Counted from the first letter of the stretch, positions 37,146 to 45,799 are shown. The stretch is 64,000 nucleotides of DNA from Methylophilaceae bacterium (GCA_905339275.1 CAJPFK010000001.1:124001-188000), one strand, 5' to 3'. Notes: generated by a model not told the origin, from the sequence alone. Made by a program: numbers and translations.

Positions 37146-37438
37146 GCACCGTTGTCAAGGTTGAGGAAAAACTGTTCCAGAATCGATACAAGGTCGATTC
37201 CGGCCGTCCCCATATCAGCATCATTGATGAAGGCATATGCAGAACTTCCTGTAGCAGCCAGGCCTGCACCATATGCTGCCCGGCCGGATGCTGGACCATG
37301 GAGGGCAACGGGCAGGTCACGGTAATCAGCGACGGCTGTCTGGAGTGCGGTACCTGCCGCATTATCTGCGACGAGCATCGCAATGTTGCCTGGGAGTACC
37401 CGCGCGGCGGGTACGGCATCCTGTTCAAGTTCGGCTGA
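37142..37438 (+). CDS. fixX: Ferredoxin-like protein FixX
   Basis: FixX is the iron-sulfur partner of FixC. The 98-residue chain has a Cys-rich first half (CRTSCSSQACTICCPAGC) and a [4Fe-4S] motif CLECGTCRIIC, ending in the family's WEYPRGGYGILFKFG. The start is ATG 37142, overlapping fixC. Confidence 0.95.
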   Translation: MSTVVKVEEKLFQNRYKVDSGRPHISIIDEGICRTSCSSQACTICCPAGCWTMEGNGQVTVISDGCLECGTCRIICDEHRNVAWEYPRGGYGILFKFG

Positions 37439-37488
37439 GCGAAAATGCTGAATGATCGACCTGGCAAAATCTGAAGCCACGTTTTTCG

Positions 37489-37509
37489 ATGCCGGCGTCA
37501 CGCCGGCAT
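37489..37509 (+). repeat. REP-like hairpin after fixX
   Basis: ATGCCGGCG-tca-CGCCGGCAT forms a perfect 9-bp stem with a 3-base loop in the 154-base gap between fixX and the next ferredoxin. No T-run follows. Confidence 0.6.
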
Positions 37510-37592
37510 GAGTACCGATTTCCCCCTGCTGCCCACATGGATGCGGCGGCTGTGATGGGTCGTCATTGAATATGTAAACTATAGGAGTTGTC

Positions 37593-37916
37593 ATGCCCAA
37601 ACCACCCAAGCACGTTTTTGTCTGCAACCAGGCCAGGCCGCCCAACCATCCCCGCGGCTCCTGCCAGGGCAAGGGCGGCAACGATGTTCTGCAGACGTTC
37701 TGGCAGCAGGTGCAGGCACGCAACTTGTGGGAAAAGTTTTCCGTGACCTATTCCGGCTGCCTCGGCCCGTGCGACAGCGGCCCCAACGTGCTGGTCTATC
37801 CGGAAGGCGTGATGTATAGCGGCGTCGGCAAGGAAGACGTTACCGCCATCATCGACGAGCATTTGCTGGGAGGCAATGTCGTCGAGCGCCTGAAAGCGCC
37901 GGAAGGCGTCTGGTAA
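37593..37916 (+). CDS. Thioredoxin-like [2Fe-2S] ferredoxin (Shethna FeSI type)
   Basis: The 107-residue protein has the thioredoxin-like [2Fe-2S] pattern: HVFVCNQARPPNHPRGSC with the first two Cys and YSGCLGPCDSGPNVLVYPEGVMY with the second pair. This is the group of Azotobacter Shethna protein I and the clostridial [2Fe-2S] ferredoxin. In this fix operon it may take electrons from FixX or support nitrogenase. The exact electron partner is not known. Confidence 0.85.
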   Translation: MPKPPKHVFVCNQARPPNHPRGSCQGKGGNDVLQTFWQQVQARNLWEKFSVTYSGCLGPCDSGPNVLVYPEGVMYSGVGKEDVTAIIDEHLLGGNVVERLKAPEGVW

Positions 37917-38063
37917 CCGGGTCATGCAAAGCCTGTTGCTGGCGATGGCGGTGCTGCGGAAAATGGCCGGAAGAGCTGCCTGCCGGAAATCGGGCCCGGC
38001 CTCCTGGCCTGTTCAGGATATTGCGCCGCCGACCCCCGGCAGTTTTCTCTGGTGGGGTTTCTG

Positions 38064-38534
38064 ATGCGGGGAATCACTGCCAGGGATGATCTGCCGCCGC
38101 GCGTGGCCGGCTATATTTCCGCCGCCTTTGCGGCACTGGGCGAATGGCGCGAGGCGGAGTCGCTGTTGTGGCGCGCGCAGGCGGCCGATCCCGATTGCCT
38201 GCACGTATACTACATACTCTACAAGTTCTATTTCAACCGCAACCGCCTGACCGATGCCGACCGTGCCGCCTGTCTGGGGCTGGATGCCGCAGCGCGACAG
38301 GCCAATATTACATCCGACTGGCGATTACTGGACAACTCCTCCTGCGACTGGCGACAAGTGGATGCCCCGCAGCATTTTTACCTGTTCAGCCTCAAGGCGC
38401 TGGCTTTCATCCGCCTGCGCTCGCAGCGTGTGGCAGAGTCACACGAAATACTCGCCAAGCTGCGCGAAATCGATCCGTCGGATTCGGTCGGCGCTTCCGT
38501 CATCGAAGCCTATGCGGAAGGCGCTGCGGCATGA
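38064..38534 (+). CDS. TPR-like helical repeat protein, nif-linked (copy 2)
   Basis: This 156-residue helical protein has a repeat pattern in ALGEWREAESLLWRAQAADPDCLHVYYILYKFYFNRNRL and HFYLFSLKALAFIRLRSQRVAESHEILAKLREIDPSDSVGASVIEAY. It is clearly related to the protein at 14166. ATG 38064 is used; a TTG at 38052 is possible. Its stop overlaps the next gene by four bases. Function unknown. Confidence 0.6.
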   Translation: MRGITARDDLPPRVAGYISAAFAALGEWREAESLLWRAQAADPDCLHVYYILYKFYFNRNRLTDADRAACLGLDAAARQANITSDWRLLDNSSCDWRQVDAPQHFYLFSLKALAFIRLRSQRVAESHEILAKLREIDPSDSVGASVIEAYAEGAAA

Positions 38535-38890
38535 CGCTGCTGGCGGGCGCGCTTCTGGGCATCATGGAAGAGTCGGGCGAGTCGATACTCACGCTGACCG
38601 AAGGCCTTGAGCCAGACGAATTCTTTGCAAGCCGACTAACCCGGCATGAGGTATTGAGGCTGTTGCGCGTGATGACGGAAACGGCCGCCAATGTGCCGAA
38701 CGATCTCAAGCAGCAAATGGCGGAGATCGAATGGTCGGGCTGGGCTGTGCTCGATACGCAATTGAAGGTGGCCGGCGGATTCGAACGCGATGCGATCTGG
38801 TTCGCGATACGTTCCATGGTGCCTGCAACGCTGATGTGGTTGCGGGTTTTTCGCAGGAACGCGCCGCAGCTATTTTCGCTGGCGACATAG
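38531..38890 (+). CDS. Degenerate HepT-like (DUF86) protein, nif-linked
   Basis: This 119-residue protein is predicted all-helical. LTLTEGLEPDEFFASRLTRHEVLRLLRVMTETAANVPNDLKQQMAEIEWSGWAVLDTQL resembles the HepT/DUF86 core, where E-F, R-x-I-x-GEA and P-IPW are usual. The RNxLIHxY-type motif needed for toxin activity is not present (LKVAGGFERDAIW at that place). No MntA-type antitoxin adjoins. It is coupled to the TPR-like gene and ends just before the modE control region, so a toxin role is unlikely. Similarity is judged by eye. Confidence 0.5.
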   Translation: MTLLAGALLGIMEESGESILTLTEGLEPDEFFASRLTRHEVLRLLRVMTETAANVPNDLKQQMAEIEWSGWAVLDTQLKVAGGFERDAIWFAIRSMVPATLMWLRVFRRNAPQLFSLAT

Positions 38891-38893
38891 GCA

Positions 38894-38909
38894 TGTCGCA
38901 TTTGCGACA
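38894..38909 (+). promoter_or_regulatory. NifA upstream activator site of modE
   Basis: TGTCGCATTTGCGACA (TGT-N10-ACA, near-perfect palindrome), 63 bases before the -24 element. Confidence 0.85.
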
Positions 38910-38971
38910 CAAGCTTCATGCATGCGTTTATGTTTTTATATAACAGTATGAATTCAAAGTATTTTATGTAA

Positions 38972-38987
38972 TGGCATGCATTATGCA
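38972..38987 (+). promoter_or_regulatory. Sigma-54 promoter of modE and the molybdate operon
   Basis: TGGCATGCATTATGCA, with GG and GC 12 bases apart; the start site is predicted near 38998. Confidence 0.82.
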
Positions 38988-38998
38988 TGGCCGTAGAT

Positions 38999-39026
38999 AA
39001 CGATATATACTTGTCTTTATTGCGAC
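38999..39026 (+). promoter_or_regulatory. Putative ModE box at the modE transcription start
   Basis: AACGATATATA (9 of 11 bases of the ModE half-site) is followed after 6 bases by TTTATTGCGAC (7 of 11 of the other half-site). It covers about +1 to +28 and would block transcription when ModE-molybdate is bound. Confidence 0.55.
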
Positions 39027-39027
39027 A
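39012..39027 (+). promoter_or_regulatory. Second NifA-type site, downstream of the modE promoter
   Basis: TGTCTTTATTGCGACA (TGT-N10-ACA) overlaps the right half of the ModE box. Confidence 0.5.
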
Positions 39028-39044
39028 AGCACTGGATAAGGGAC

Positions 39045-39854
39045 ATGACCGGTCAATCGGATATCAAGATCGTGGGTAGCCTGTGGCTGGGCCGGGACGA
39101 ACAGAACCTGTTAAGCGATAAACGTATCGCCTTGCTGGAAAAGATAGGGATGTATGGTTCGATTACCCAGGCGGCGAAGGCTGTCGGCCTCAGTTACAAG
39201 GGCGCCTGGGATGCAGTGGATGCCATGAACGGGATGTTCGATGAGCCCCTGGTGGCCACCATGACCGGCGGCAAGGGCGGTGGCGGGACACAGCTTACCG
39301 AGGCCGCTATCCGCATCGTGGATGCTTATAGTGCTTTGCGGCGTGAGCAGCAGCGTTTTCTTGCTGCGGCGAGTGCCGGAATAAATGATTTTGACAATGT
39401 TTATCAGATGATCAGGAGGCTATCCGTGAAAACCAGTGCTCGTAATCAGTTCTTTGGCAAAGTTACCGCCATCAAGCAAGGCCCGGTCAATGTAGAAGTT
39501 GAGTTAACGCTTACCGGCGGGGATAAGGTCCATTCCGTCATTACGCATGATGGCCTGGATAATCTGGGGCTCGAGGTCGGCAGTGAGGCCTGGGCGCTGG
39601 TGAAGGCCAGCTGGATCATCCTGGTGATGCCCGAAGCCGCAGACAGGGTCAGCGCGCGAAACAAGCTGATGGGCAAAATCACGCGGATCACGACAGGCAA
39701 TGTGAACACCGAGGTGACCATGCAGTTGTACGGCGGCAACACCGTATGTGTGGTGATTACCAATGATAGCGTGACCAGCCTCGGCCTGGCTGTGGGTGTC
39801 GAGGCCTGTGCGGTATTCAAGGCAAGCAGCGTGATCATGGGTGTTACGGACTAG
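39045..39854 (+). CDS. modE: Molybdenum-dependent regulator ModE
   Basis: ModE binds molybdate and represses molybdate uptake genes. The N-terminal winged helix-turn-helix is seen in LLEKIGMYGSITQAAKAVGLSYKGAWDAVDAMN followed by GGKGGGGTQLTEAA. Two tandem TOBE/Mop domains follow, ARNQFFGKVTAIKQGPVNVEVELTLTGG and ARNKLMGKITRITTGNVNTEVTMQLYGG. The 269-residue length is normal. It is predicted to be NifA-activated and self-repressed. Confidence 0.95.
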   Translation: MTGQSDIKIVGSLWLGRDEQNLLSDKRIALLEKIGMYGSITQAAKAVGLSYKGAWDAVDAMNGMFDEPLVATMTGGKGGGGTQLTEAAIRIVDAYSALRREQQRFLAAASAGINDFDNVYQMIRRLSVKTSARNQFFGKVTAIKQGPVNVEVELTLTGGDKVHSVITHDGLDNLGLEVGSEAWALVKASWIILVMPEAADRVSARNKLMGKITRITTGNVNTEVTMQLYGGNTVCVVITNDSVTSLGLAVGVEACAVFKASSVIMGVTD

Positions 39855-39865
39855 TTTTTTTGGCT

Positions 39866-39893
39866 ATCGATATATAGTTTACTTTATATCGTT
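39866..39893 (+). promoter_or_regulatory. ModE box before the porin-modABC genes
   Basis: ATCGATATATA (10 of 11 bases of the half-site) and TTTATATCGTT (8 of 11) are separated by 6 bases, the spacing of the known ModE operator. Confidence 0.75.
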
Positions 39894-39921
39894 TTTTTTT
39901 ATTCATTGAAAGGGAAATGGC

Positions 39922-41373
39922 ATGACTAGATACCGGAATCTGAAAGTTGGAGCAGTGCTTGCTTTGCTCATGGGAAACGCCCAGGCAGACGAACTGGTGG
40001 AAGAAAGAGTGGCGCAATTGCAGAAAATGCTGGAGCAGCAACAGTGGCAGATGCAGGCCATGGCAGAAGAGCTGAAGGCGTTGCAGCAAAACCGGGCAGA
40101 CGACAAGGGCAAGAGCACGGGAGCGCCGGTGATGGCCAGTTTCAAGAACGGCATTACGTTCGAGGATGGCAGCGGTAACTGGAAAATGGCGATCAATGGC
40201 CGTATACAGGCAGATTACCGGCAGTACAGCCCGGATGCCGATGCTGCGGACACGTTCAGCCTGCGTCGCGCGCGCCTGGGCGGCACGCTGACGTTTTACA
40301 AGGATTATGTCGTTCGTGTTGAGGGCGAGTATGCAAGCAGCAACACGGCGTTGACTTACGGCTATTTCGACATCAACAAATTTGCGGCAGCCAGGATTCG
40401 CATGGGCCAGTTCAAACCGTTCTATGGATTGGAACGCACCATGAGCACGAATTTCCTGGATTTCCAGGAGCGCTCCTGGGCGGACAGCTTGCTGGGGTCT
40501 ACCTATGACCGAGGCATCATGGTCCATGGCGTACCGTATAACGGCCTTTATTACAGCCTTGCTTACATCAACGGCAGCGGGACAAGCGATGAAAACAATG
40601 CGAGGGAGGACGATAAGGATGTGACGATTCGCCTGGCCGGCAATATTGCCCAACTGGCCGGCTGGAAGGATACCGTGGTGCATGCGGGCGGCTGGTGGGC
40701 ACGGGGCGACCAGGGGTCGCGCCGGCTTGCAGGCGTGATCCCCGCCGGGCAGACGCAGGCCCGCGGCGTCCAGTTTTTCAGCACCACCTGTAGTGCCGCG
40801 GCTTGCGGTTCCGCCACTGCCAATGCTTTCGACGATAGCGTCGAACGGACGCGCGGCGGCGGCGAGCTGGCGCTGGCCTACGGCCCGGTCAAGCTCCAGG
40901 GCGAATATATCCGCACCGAGTTTGATGGCCCGGATTACGAACGTAACATCCAGGCCTGGTATGCCGGTGCCTTGTGGAACGTTACCGGGGAGTCCTTTGC
41001 GGCCATCTACAAGGATAGCGTGTTTGGGCGCCTGATCCCGAAAAACAACTTCGGCGCCAACGGTTGGGGGGCGCTGCAGTTGGGGGTGCGTTACAGCAAA
41101 TTCGATGCCTCCGACTTCAAGACCACCAATGCGGCGGGTACCGGCGTGCTCGTCAATAATCCCGGCGGCACATCGGATGGCGTCCTGGTGACAACCAACG
41201 AAGCGGATGCCTGGATACTGGGCGCGAACTGGATACTGAACCCCAATGTGCGCATGGTTGCCAATTATGTGCATACGCGCTTCGATACCCCGGTGACGGT
41301 GCGTTCCAATGGCAGGAACGATACTTTCAAGGACGAGGATGCTTTGACCCTGCGCGCGCAATTCGACTTCTGA
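39922..41373 (+). CDS. Phosphate-selective porin O/P-type outer membrane porin
   Basis: This 483-residue outer membrane protein has a signal peptide (LKVGAVLALLMGNAQA), a coiled coil (about 22-58, EERVAQLQKMLEQQQWQMQAMAEELKALQQ) and a beta-barrel ending in the aromatic LRAQFDF. RADYRQY/SLRRARLGGTLTFYKDYVVRVEGEY and GQFKPFYGLERTMSTNFLDFQER are typical of the OprO/OprP group. It stands between a ModE box and modA, so it probably passes molybdate across the outer membrane. Confidence 0.85.
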   Translation: MTRYRNLKVGAVLALLMGNAQADELVEERVAQLQKMLEQQQWQMQAMAEELKALQQNRADDKGKSTGAPVMASFKNGITFEDGSGNWKMAINGRIQADYRQYSPDADAADTFSLRRARLGGTLTFYKDYVVRVEGEYASSNTALTYGYFDINKFAAARIRMGQFKPFYGLERTMSTNFLDFQERSWADSLLGSTYDRGIMVHGVPYNGLYYSLAYINGSGTSDENNAREDDKDVTIRLAGNIAQLAGWKDTVVHAGGWWARGDQGSRRLAGVIPAGQTQARGVQFFSTTCSAAACGSATANAFDDSVERTRGGGELALAYGPVKLQGEYIRTEFDGPDYERNIQAWYAGALWNVTGESFAAIYKDSVFGRLIPKNNFGANGWGALQLGVRYSKFDASDFKTTNAAGTGVLVNNPGGTSDGVLVTTNEADAWILGANWILNPNVRMVANYVHTRFDTPVTVRSNGRNDTFKDEDALTLRAQFDF

Positions 41374-41412
41374 ACCCGTTGAATCCATTACAATCTTTAA
41401 TCAGGAACCCAT

Positions 41413-42174
41413 ATGAAACTCATCCGTGTGATTTTGTTTTCCCTGCTCCTGCTGGCGCAGCAAACCGTGTCGGCAGCGGAGTCGTTGACGGTTGCCGTGG
41501 CCGCCAACGTGAAGTTCGCCTTCGACGACCTCGCCGCCGCATTTACGGCCGATACCGGCATCGAGGTCAAGCCGGTATACAGCTCATCCGGCAAGATCGT
41601 GTCCCAGGTCAGGGAGGGGGCGCCTTATGACGTGTTTCTCTCCGCCGACATGGAGTATCCGCAGAAGCTCTACAAGGACGGCCAGGCAGTGACCGTGCCC
41701 AGGGTCTATGCCTATGGCAAGCTGGTGCTGTGGACGCTGAAAGATGGGCTCGATCTCAGCAAGGGGTTGGCGGTACTGGCCGATGCCGAGGTCAGGAAGA
41801 TCGCAGTGGCCAATCCCAGGGTTGCGCCCTATGGCGCGGAAGCGCTGAAAGCCGTGGACAGGCTCGGCATCAGGCCGGCCATCGAAGCGAAGCTGGTCTA
41901 TGCGGAGAATATCGCCCAGGTGGTGCAGTATGTGGATAGCGGCAACGTGGAGGCCGGGTTTACCGCAAAATCGCTGGTGACGGCGCCGGAACAAGCCGGG
42001 CGCGGCAAATGGATAGACGTGCCGCCGGAGGCTTATGACCCGATTGCCCAGGGCGCGGTGATTCTTCGATATGGGCAGGTTAACCATGGCGATGCGGCGC
42101 GCAAGTTCTACGGATTCCTGTATTCGCCCAAGGCGCGCGCCGTCCTGGAAAAATTCCATTACGGCCTGCCATGA
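41413..42174 (+). CDS. modA: Molybdate ABC transporter substrate-binding protein ModA
   Basis: This periplasmic molybdate-binding protein has a signal peptide (LIRVILFSLLLLAQQTVSAAE). The mature part starts with SLTVAVAANVKFAFDDLAAAF and has VYSSSGKIVSQVREGAPYDVFLSADMEYP with the oxyanion-binding serines. The 253-residue length is typical. It precedes a TOBE protein and modB, modC, all overlapping or near, in the molybdate operon. Confidence 0.95.
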   Translation: MKLIRVILFSLLLLAQQTVSAAESLTVAVAANVKFAFDDLAAAFTADTGIEVKPVYSSSGKIVSQVREGAPYDVFLSADMEYPQKLYKDGQAVTVPRVYAYGKLVLWTLKDGLDLSKGLAVLADAEVRKIAVANPRVAPYGAEALKAVDRLGIRPAIEAKLVYAENIAQVVQYVDSGNVEAGFTAKSLVTAPEQAGRGKWIDVPPEAYDPIAQGAVILRYGQVNHGDAARKFYGFLYSPKARAVLEKFHYGLP

Positions 42175-42587
42175 ACAGGCTGAACGGCCGTATTGCCGCA
42201 ATCCAGAGCAATGACCACTTGTCGCTGGTCGACGTGGCCGTCGGCAACGACCTGTTCACGGCGACATTGCTGGAAACGCCGGAGACCTATTCTTACCTGA
42301 ATGTGGGGGAAAAAGTGGATTTGTTGTTCAAGGAAACGGAAGTTTCTCTGGCCAAAAACCTGTCCGGCCTGATCAGCCTGCGCAATCGCTTCACGGTGAA
42401 AGTGGTCGGCATAGAACGCGGGGAGATCATGAGCGCGGTCAAGCTGGATTATGCAGGATGCCCGCTGACGAGCGTCATTACCAGCCGGGCGGCGGACAGG
42501 CTTCAAATCGTTGCCGGCGATATGCTGGAAGCGCTGGTCAAGGCCAACGAAATTGCGTTGATGCAGGAGGGGCGCGGCAATGGTTGA
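42171..42587 (+). CDS. TOBE (Mop)-domain protein between modA and modB
   Basis: This 138-residue protein has two TOBE-like halves: NRLNGRIAAIQSNDHLSLVDVAVGNDLFTATLLE and LRNRFTVKVVGIERGEIMSAVKLDYAGCPLTSVITSRAADRL. Mop-type proteins bind molybdate or tungstate. It may buffer molybdate next to ModB or act as regulator. It overlaps modA (ATGA) and modB by 8 bases. Confidence 0.82.
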   Translation: MNRLNGRIAAIQSNDHLSLVDVAVGNDLFTATLLETPETYSYLNVGEKVDLLFKETEVSLAKNLSGLISLRNRFTVKVVGIERGEIMSAVKLDYAGCPLTSVITSRAADRLQIVAGDMLEALVKANEIALMQEGRGNG

Positions 42588-43242
42588 CTGGCAACCATTG
42601 TTCCTGACTTTCGAGCTGGCATCGGTGACGACGGTCATTCTGTTCTGCATCGGCGTCCCGTTCGCCTGGTGGCTGTCGCAGACCCGGATACGGTGCAAAC
42701 CCGCTATTGAGGCGCTGGTCGCCATGCCGCTGGTCTTGCCGCCGTCGGTACTGGGTTTTTACCTGCTTCTCGCCTTCAGCCCGAACAACTGGTTCGGCCA
42801 GTGGCTGGACCAGGCGGCCGGATTGCGCCTGGCGTTCAGTTTTGAAGGGCTGGTCGTGGCATCGTGCCTGTTCAGTTTTCCCTTTCTGGTACATCCGGTA
42901 CAGGCCGGCTTCCAGAACCTGCCGGCTTCCTATGCGGAGGCAGCGTATATCCTCGGCAAATCGAGATGGGTGACGTTTTTGCGCGTGCTGCTGCCCAACA
43001 TCAAGCCTGCACTGCTATCCGGTACGGTGCTGGCGTTTGCGCACACGATCGGTGAATTTGGCGTGGTGCTGATGATAGGCGGCAACTTGCCGGGGGAAAC
43101 GCGGGTTGCCTCCATTGCCATTTATGATGAGGTGGAATCACTGAATTATGCTGCGGCCAATGCATACGCAGGCGTGCTCTTCTGCCTGTCTTTCCTGATT
43201 CTGCTGCTGGTTTACGCGACTAACCGCAGGGCGCTGAAATGA
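42580..43242 (+). CDS. modB: Molybdate ABC transporter permease ModB
   Basis: This inner membrane permease has five to six helices and the EAA loop in ASYAEAAYILGKSRWVTFLRVLLPNIKPALLSGTVLAFAHTIGEFGVVLMIGG, which contacts ModC. The 220-residue length is normal. It overlaps the TOBE gene and modC (ATGA). Confidence 0.95.
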   Translation: MVDWQPLFLTFELASVTTVILFCIGVPFAWWLSQTRIRCKPAIEALVAMPLVLPPSVLGFYLLLAFSPNNWFGQWLDQAAGLRLAFSFEGLVVASCLFSFPFLVHPVQAGFQNLPASYAEAAYILGKSRWVTFLRVLLPNIKPALLSGTVLAFAHTIGEFGVVLMIGGNLPGETRVASIAIYDEVESLNYAAANAYAGVLFCLSFLILLLVYATNRRALK

Positions 43243-44114
43243 TACGGGCGCATATCGGCAAACGCCTGCACGGTGCGCAGGGGGAATTCGAGCTGGATGT
43301 CGAGCTGGAAGTCGGGGATGGCGAGTTCATTGCATTGTACGGCCCGTCAGGCGTGGGCAAGACCACCTTGCTGCGCTGCATTGCCGGGCTGGAAACGCCG
43401 GACAGGGGCGAAATCTCGGTTGCGGGCAAGCCGTGGTTCAGCGCAGTGCAGGGGCTGAGCCTCCTGTCGCAGCAGAGGCATGTCGGCTATATGTTCCAGG
43501 ATTACGCACTGTTTCCCAACATGACGGTACGCGGCAACCTGGAGTTTGCGCTACGCAAGGGTACGCGCAGGCAGCGTGTGGACGAATTGCTGCAGCTCAT
43601 GGAACTTGGCGAACTGCAGCATCGCAAACCCGGCACGCTGTCCGGCGGGCAGAAGCAGCGCGTGGCGCTGGCGCGCACGCTGGCCTCGGAGCCGAGCCTG
43701 TTGCTGCTGGACGAACCGCTTTCCGCGCTTGATCCTGCCATCCGCGGCCGCCTGCAGGATGAAATATTGCGCATGCAGCGTCATTTCGGCCTTACCGCCA
43801 TCATCGTCAGCCATGATGTCGGCGAGGTTTACAAGCTCGCCGGCCGCGTGGTTGTGATGGAAGCCGGGCGTATCGTGCAGCAGGGCAGCCCTGCCAACGT
43901 GTTCAGCGCCGGGCAGACCAGCGGAAAATTCCGCTTTGCCGGTGAAATCCTGGCGATCGAACCGATGGACGTTCTGTTTGCGTTAACCGTGCTTGTCGGC
44001 AACCAGATCGTGCGCGTGGTGGCAATGCCGGAGGAAGCTGCTGCGCTGCGCGTGGGCCACAAGGTGATGCTGGTATCCAAGGCGTTTAACCCGATGGTGA
44101 TGCCGCTGAGCTAA
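43239..44114 (+). CDS. modC: Molybdate ABC transporter ATP-binding protein ModC
   Basis: This ATPase of the molybdate transporter has Walker A GPSGVGKTT, the signature LSGGQKQRVALARTLA and Walker B LLLLDEPLSALD. The C-terminal part (about 215-291) is a shortened TOBE-like region. It is 291 residues long, somewhat short of the usual 350, as only one regulatory TOBE half is present. It follows modB with ATGA overlap. Confidence 0.93.
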   Translation: MIRAHIGKRLHGAQGEFELDVELEVGDGEFIALYGPSGVGKTTLLRCIAGLETPDRGEISVAGKPWFSAVQGLSLLSQQRHVGYMFQDYALFPNMTVRGNLEFALRKGTRRQRVDELLQLMELGELQHRKPGTLSGGQKQRVALARTLASEPSLLLLDEPLSALDPAIRGRLQDEILRMQRHFGLTAIIVSHDVGEVYKLAGRVVVMEAGRIVQQGSPANVFSAGQTSGKFRFAGEILAIEPMDVLFALTVLVGNQIVRVVAMPEEAAALRVGHKVMLVSKAFNPMVMPLS

Positions 44115-44136
44115 ATTCATTTTTCAGGAGCCAATC

Positions 44137-44478
44137 ATGACGGAATCATGGGACCATCTGCTACCCAGCGAATATTGCAACCGCGTCGTTCAGTCGAATG
44201 CGTACCGGCAATACACGGATGATTATGCCAACGCGGAGAAAATCATCGGATTCGATGACAACGGCGAGCGATGTTTTTACTACCACGCATTTACGATCAC
44301 GGAAGAAGGCTTCGATATCGATGAGTTTCCGATACTGATCGATGCCTATTACGAATGCGTTGTCGCCTGGCGGTTGCGCGAGGGGAAGTGGGTCAGGGTC
44401 AAGACGGTCTCGAACCGGCTCGACCGATGCCATTCCCGATACACAACCCTGCCCGCAGAGCTGGTGGATACTCCCTGA
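44137..44478 (+). CDS. Unknown acidic protein after modC, 113 aa
   Basis: The protein has a central beta-rich part (RCFYYHAFTITEEGFDIDEFPILIDAYYECVVAWRLREGKWVRVKTV) and four cysteines but no recognised motif. It begins 22 bases after modC and so is likely cotranscribed. I do not recognise the family. It might be a regulatory or chaperone protein of molybdate uptake, but this is only context. Confidence 0.45.
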   Translation: MTESWDHLLPSEYCNRVVQSNAYRQYTDDYANAEKIIGFDDNGERCFYYHAFTITEEGFDIDEFPILIDAYYECVVAWRLREGKWVRVKTVSNRLDRCHSRYTTLPAELVDTP

Positions 44479-44548
44479 GCGGCTTTTTCCCTGGTCTGGG
44501 CGGTATTTCTAATCCGGGATGGGCGGATGGCATGGCAGAGGCCGGTCG

Positions 44549-45799
44549 CTAGCGATAGCGCTCCAGCGCCAGGCCTTCCGGGGAAATCCTGCCCTGCTTG
44601 CCTGTCATCATATCTGCCAGAAGCTGCCCCGAGCCGCAGGCCATGGTCCAGCCCAGGGTGCCATGACCGGTATTGAGCCATAATCCGGGAACCTGCGTCC
44701 TGCCGATCACCGGTGTGCCGTCCGGCGTCATGGGCCGTAGCCCTGCCCAGAAAATGGCTTCCCGCAGCTCGCCTGCCTGTGGAAAAAGATCATTGACCAC
44801 CATTTCCAGCGTTTGCCGCCGCCGTTTCTGCAACGAGAGCTCGAATCCGGTCAGCTCGGCCATGCCGCCTACGCGAATGCGCTGGTCGAAGCGGGTGATG
44901 GCGACTTTGTAACTTTCGTCCATCACGGTGGAAACCGGCGCCAGGGCATCATGCCTGACCGGAATGGTGAGAGAGTATCCCTTGACCGGGTACACCGGCA
45001 GTGAAATTCCCAGGGGTTTTAACAGGTCGCGGGAGTAGCTGCCGGCGGCCATGACCACATGCCGGGCGATGTGATGCCCAGAGCCGGTTTCAACCCGGAA
45101 CGATCCTGCCTGGCCGGAAATCCGGGTGACGGACTCATTGAACCTGAACCTGACCCCCGATTTTGCGGCTGCGTCCGCCAGCCGGGTAGTGAACAGGTAG
45201 CAATCGCCGGTTTCATCGCCGGGAAGACGCAGCCCGCCGGTCAGTTTGTGGCGAACGCCCGATAGTGCCGGTTCGGCAATCGTGCATCCGGCGGCGTCCA
45301 GCAGTTCATAGGCAACGCCGAATCCGGCGAGGATTTCCGCATCGCGGGCCGCGGCATCGAGTTGTTGTTGCGTGCGGAACACTTGCAACGTGCCGCCGGT
45401 TCGCTGTTCGTAGTGCAGGCCGAGTTCATCGCGCAGTGCTTCCAGGCAGTCGCGGCTGTATGCCGCAAGGCGCAGCATGCGCGATTTGTTCTCGATATAG
45501 CGTGTCTGCGTGCAGTTCATCAGCATTGCGCTTATCCACTGCCATTGCCAGAGCGTGCCGTCGAATCGCAGGGAGAGGGGCGCATGGCGCTGAAAAAACC
45601 ACCTGGCCGCCTTCAGGGGGACGCCGGGCGCCGCCCAGGGAGCGGCATATCCGGGCGATACCTGTCCGGCGTTGGCAAAGCTGGTTTCCAGCGCCGGATG
45701 GGGCTGGCGCTCTATCACAATGACCTCGATGCCGGCGCGTGCCAGATACCAGGCAGTGGTAATGCCGACCACGCCTGCGCCGATAACGATCACTTTCAT
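44549..45799 (-). CDS. dadA: D-amino acid dehydrogenase small subunit family (DadA)
   Basis: This FAD-dependent dehydrogenase oxidises D-amino acids to oxo acids and passes electrons to the respiratory chain. The FAD-binding motif is [31 protein letters not shown] and the C-terminal part is [46 protein letters not shown], typical of DadA. From ATG 45799 it has 416 residues; the start further upstream (45835) has no support. The gene is unrelated to nif by function but lies between nif blocks; a weak sigma-54-like element lies just upstream (45835-45850). Confidence 0.9.
   Translation of the reverse strand: MKVIVIGAGVVGITTAWYLARAGIEVIVIERQPHPALETSFANAGQVSPGYAAPWAAPGVPLKAARWFFQRHAPLSLRFDGTLWQWQWISAMLMNCTQTRYIENKSRMLRLAAYSRDCLEALRDELGLHYEQRTGGTLQVFRTQQQLDAAARDAEILAGFGVAYELLDAAGCTIAEPALSGVRHKLTGGLRLPGDETGDCYLFTTRLADAAAKSGVRFRFNESVTRISGQAGSFRVETGSGHHIARHVVMAAGSYSRDLLKPLGISLPVYPVKGYSLTIPVRHDALAPVSTVMDESYKVAITRFDQRIRVGGMAELTGFELSLQKRRRQTLEMVVNDLFPQAGELREAIFWAGLRPMTPDGTPVIGRTQVPGLWLNTGHGTLGWTMACGSGQLLADMMTGKQGRISPEGLALERYR

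Noticed and set aside
38531-38890. Active HepT toxin
   Set aside because: The catalytic R-x-H motif and the partner antitoxin gene are absent, so I list it only as HepT-like.
39844-41388. 514-codon open frame antisense to the porin gene
   Set aside because: The porin has signal peptide, barrel end and operon position; the antisense frame has none of these.
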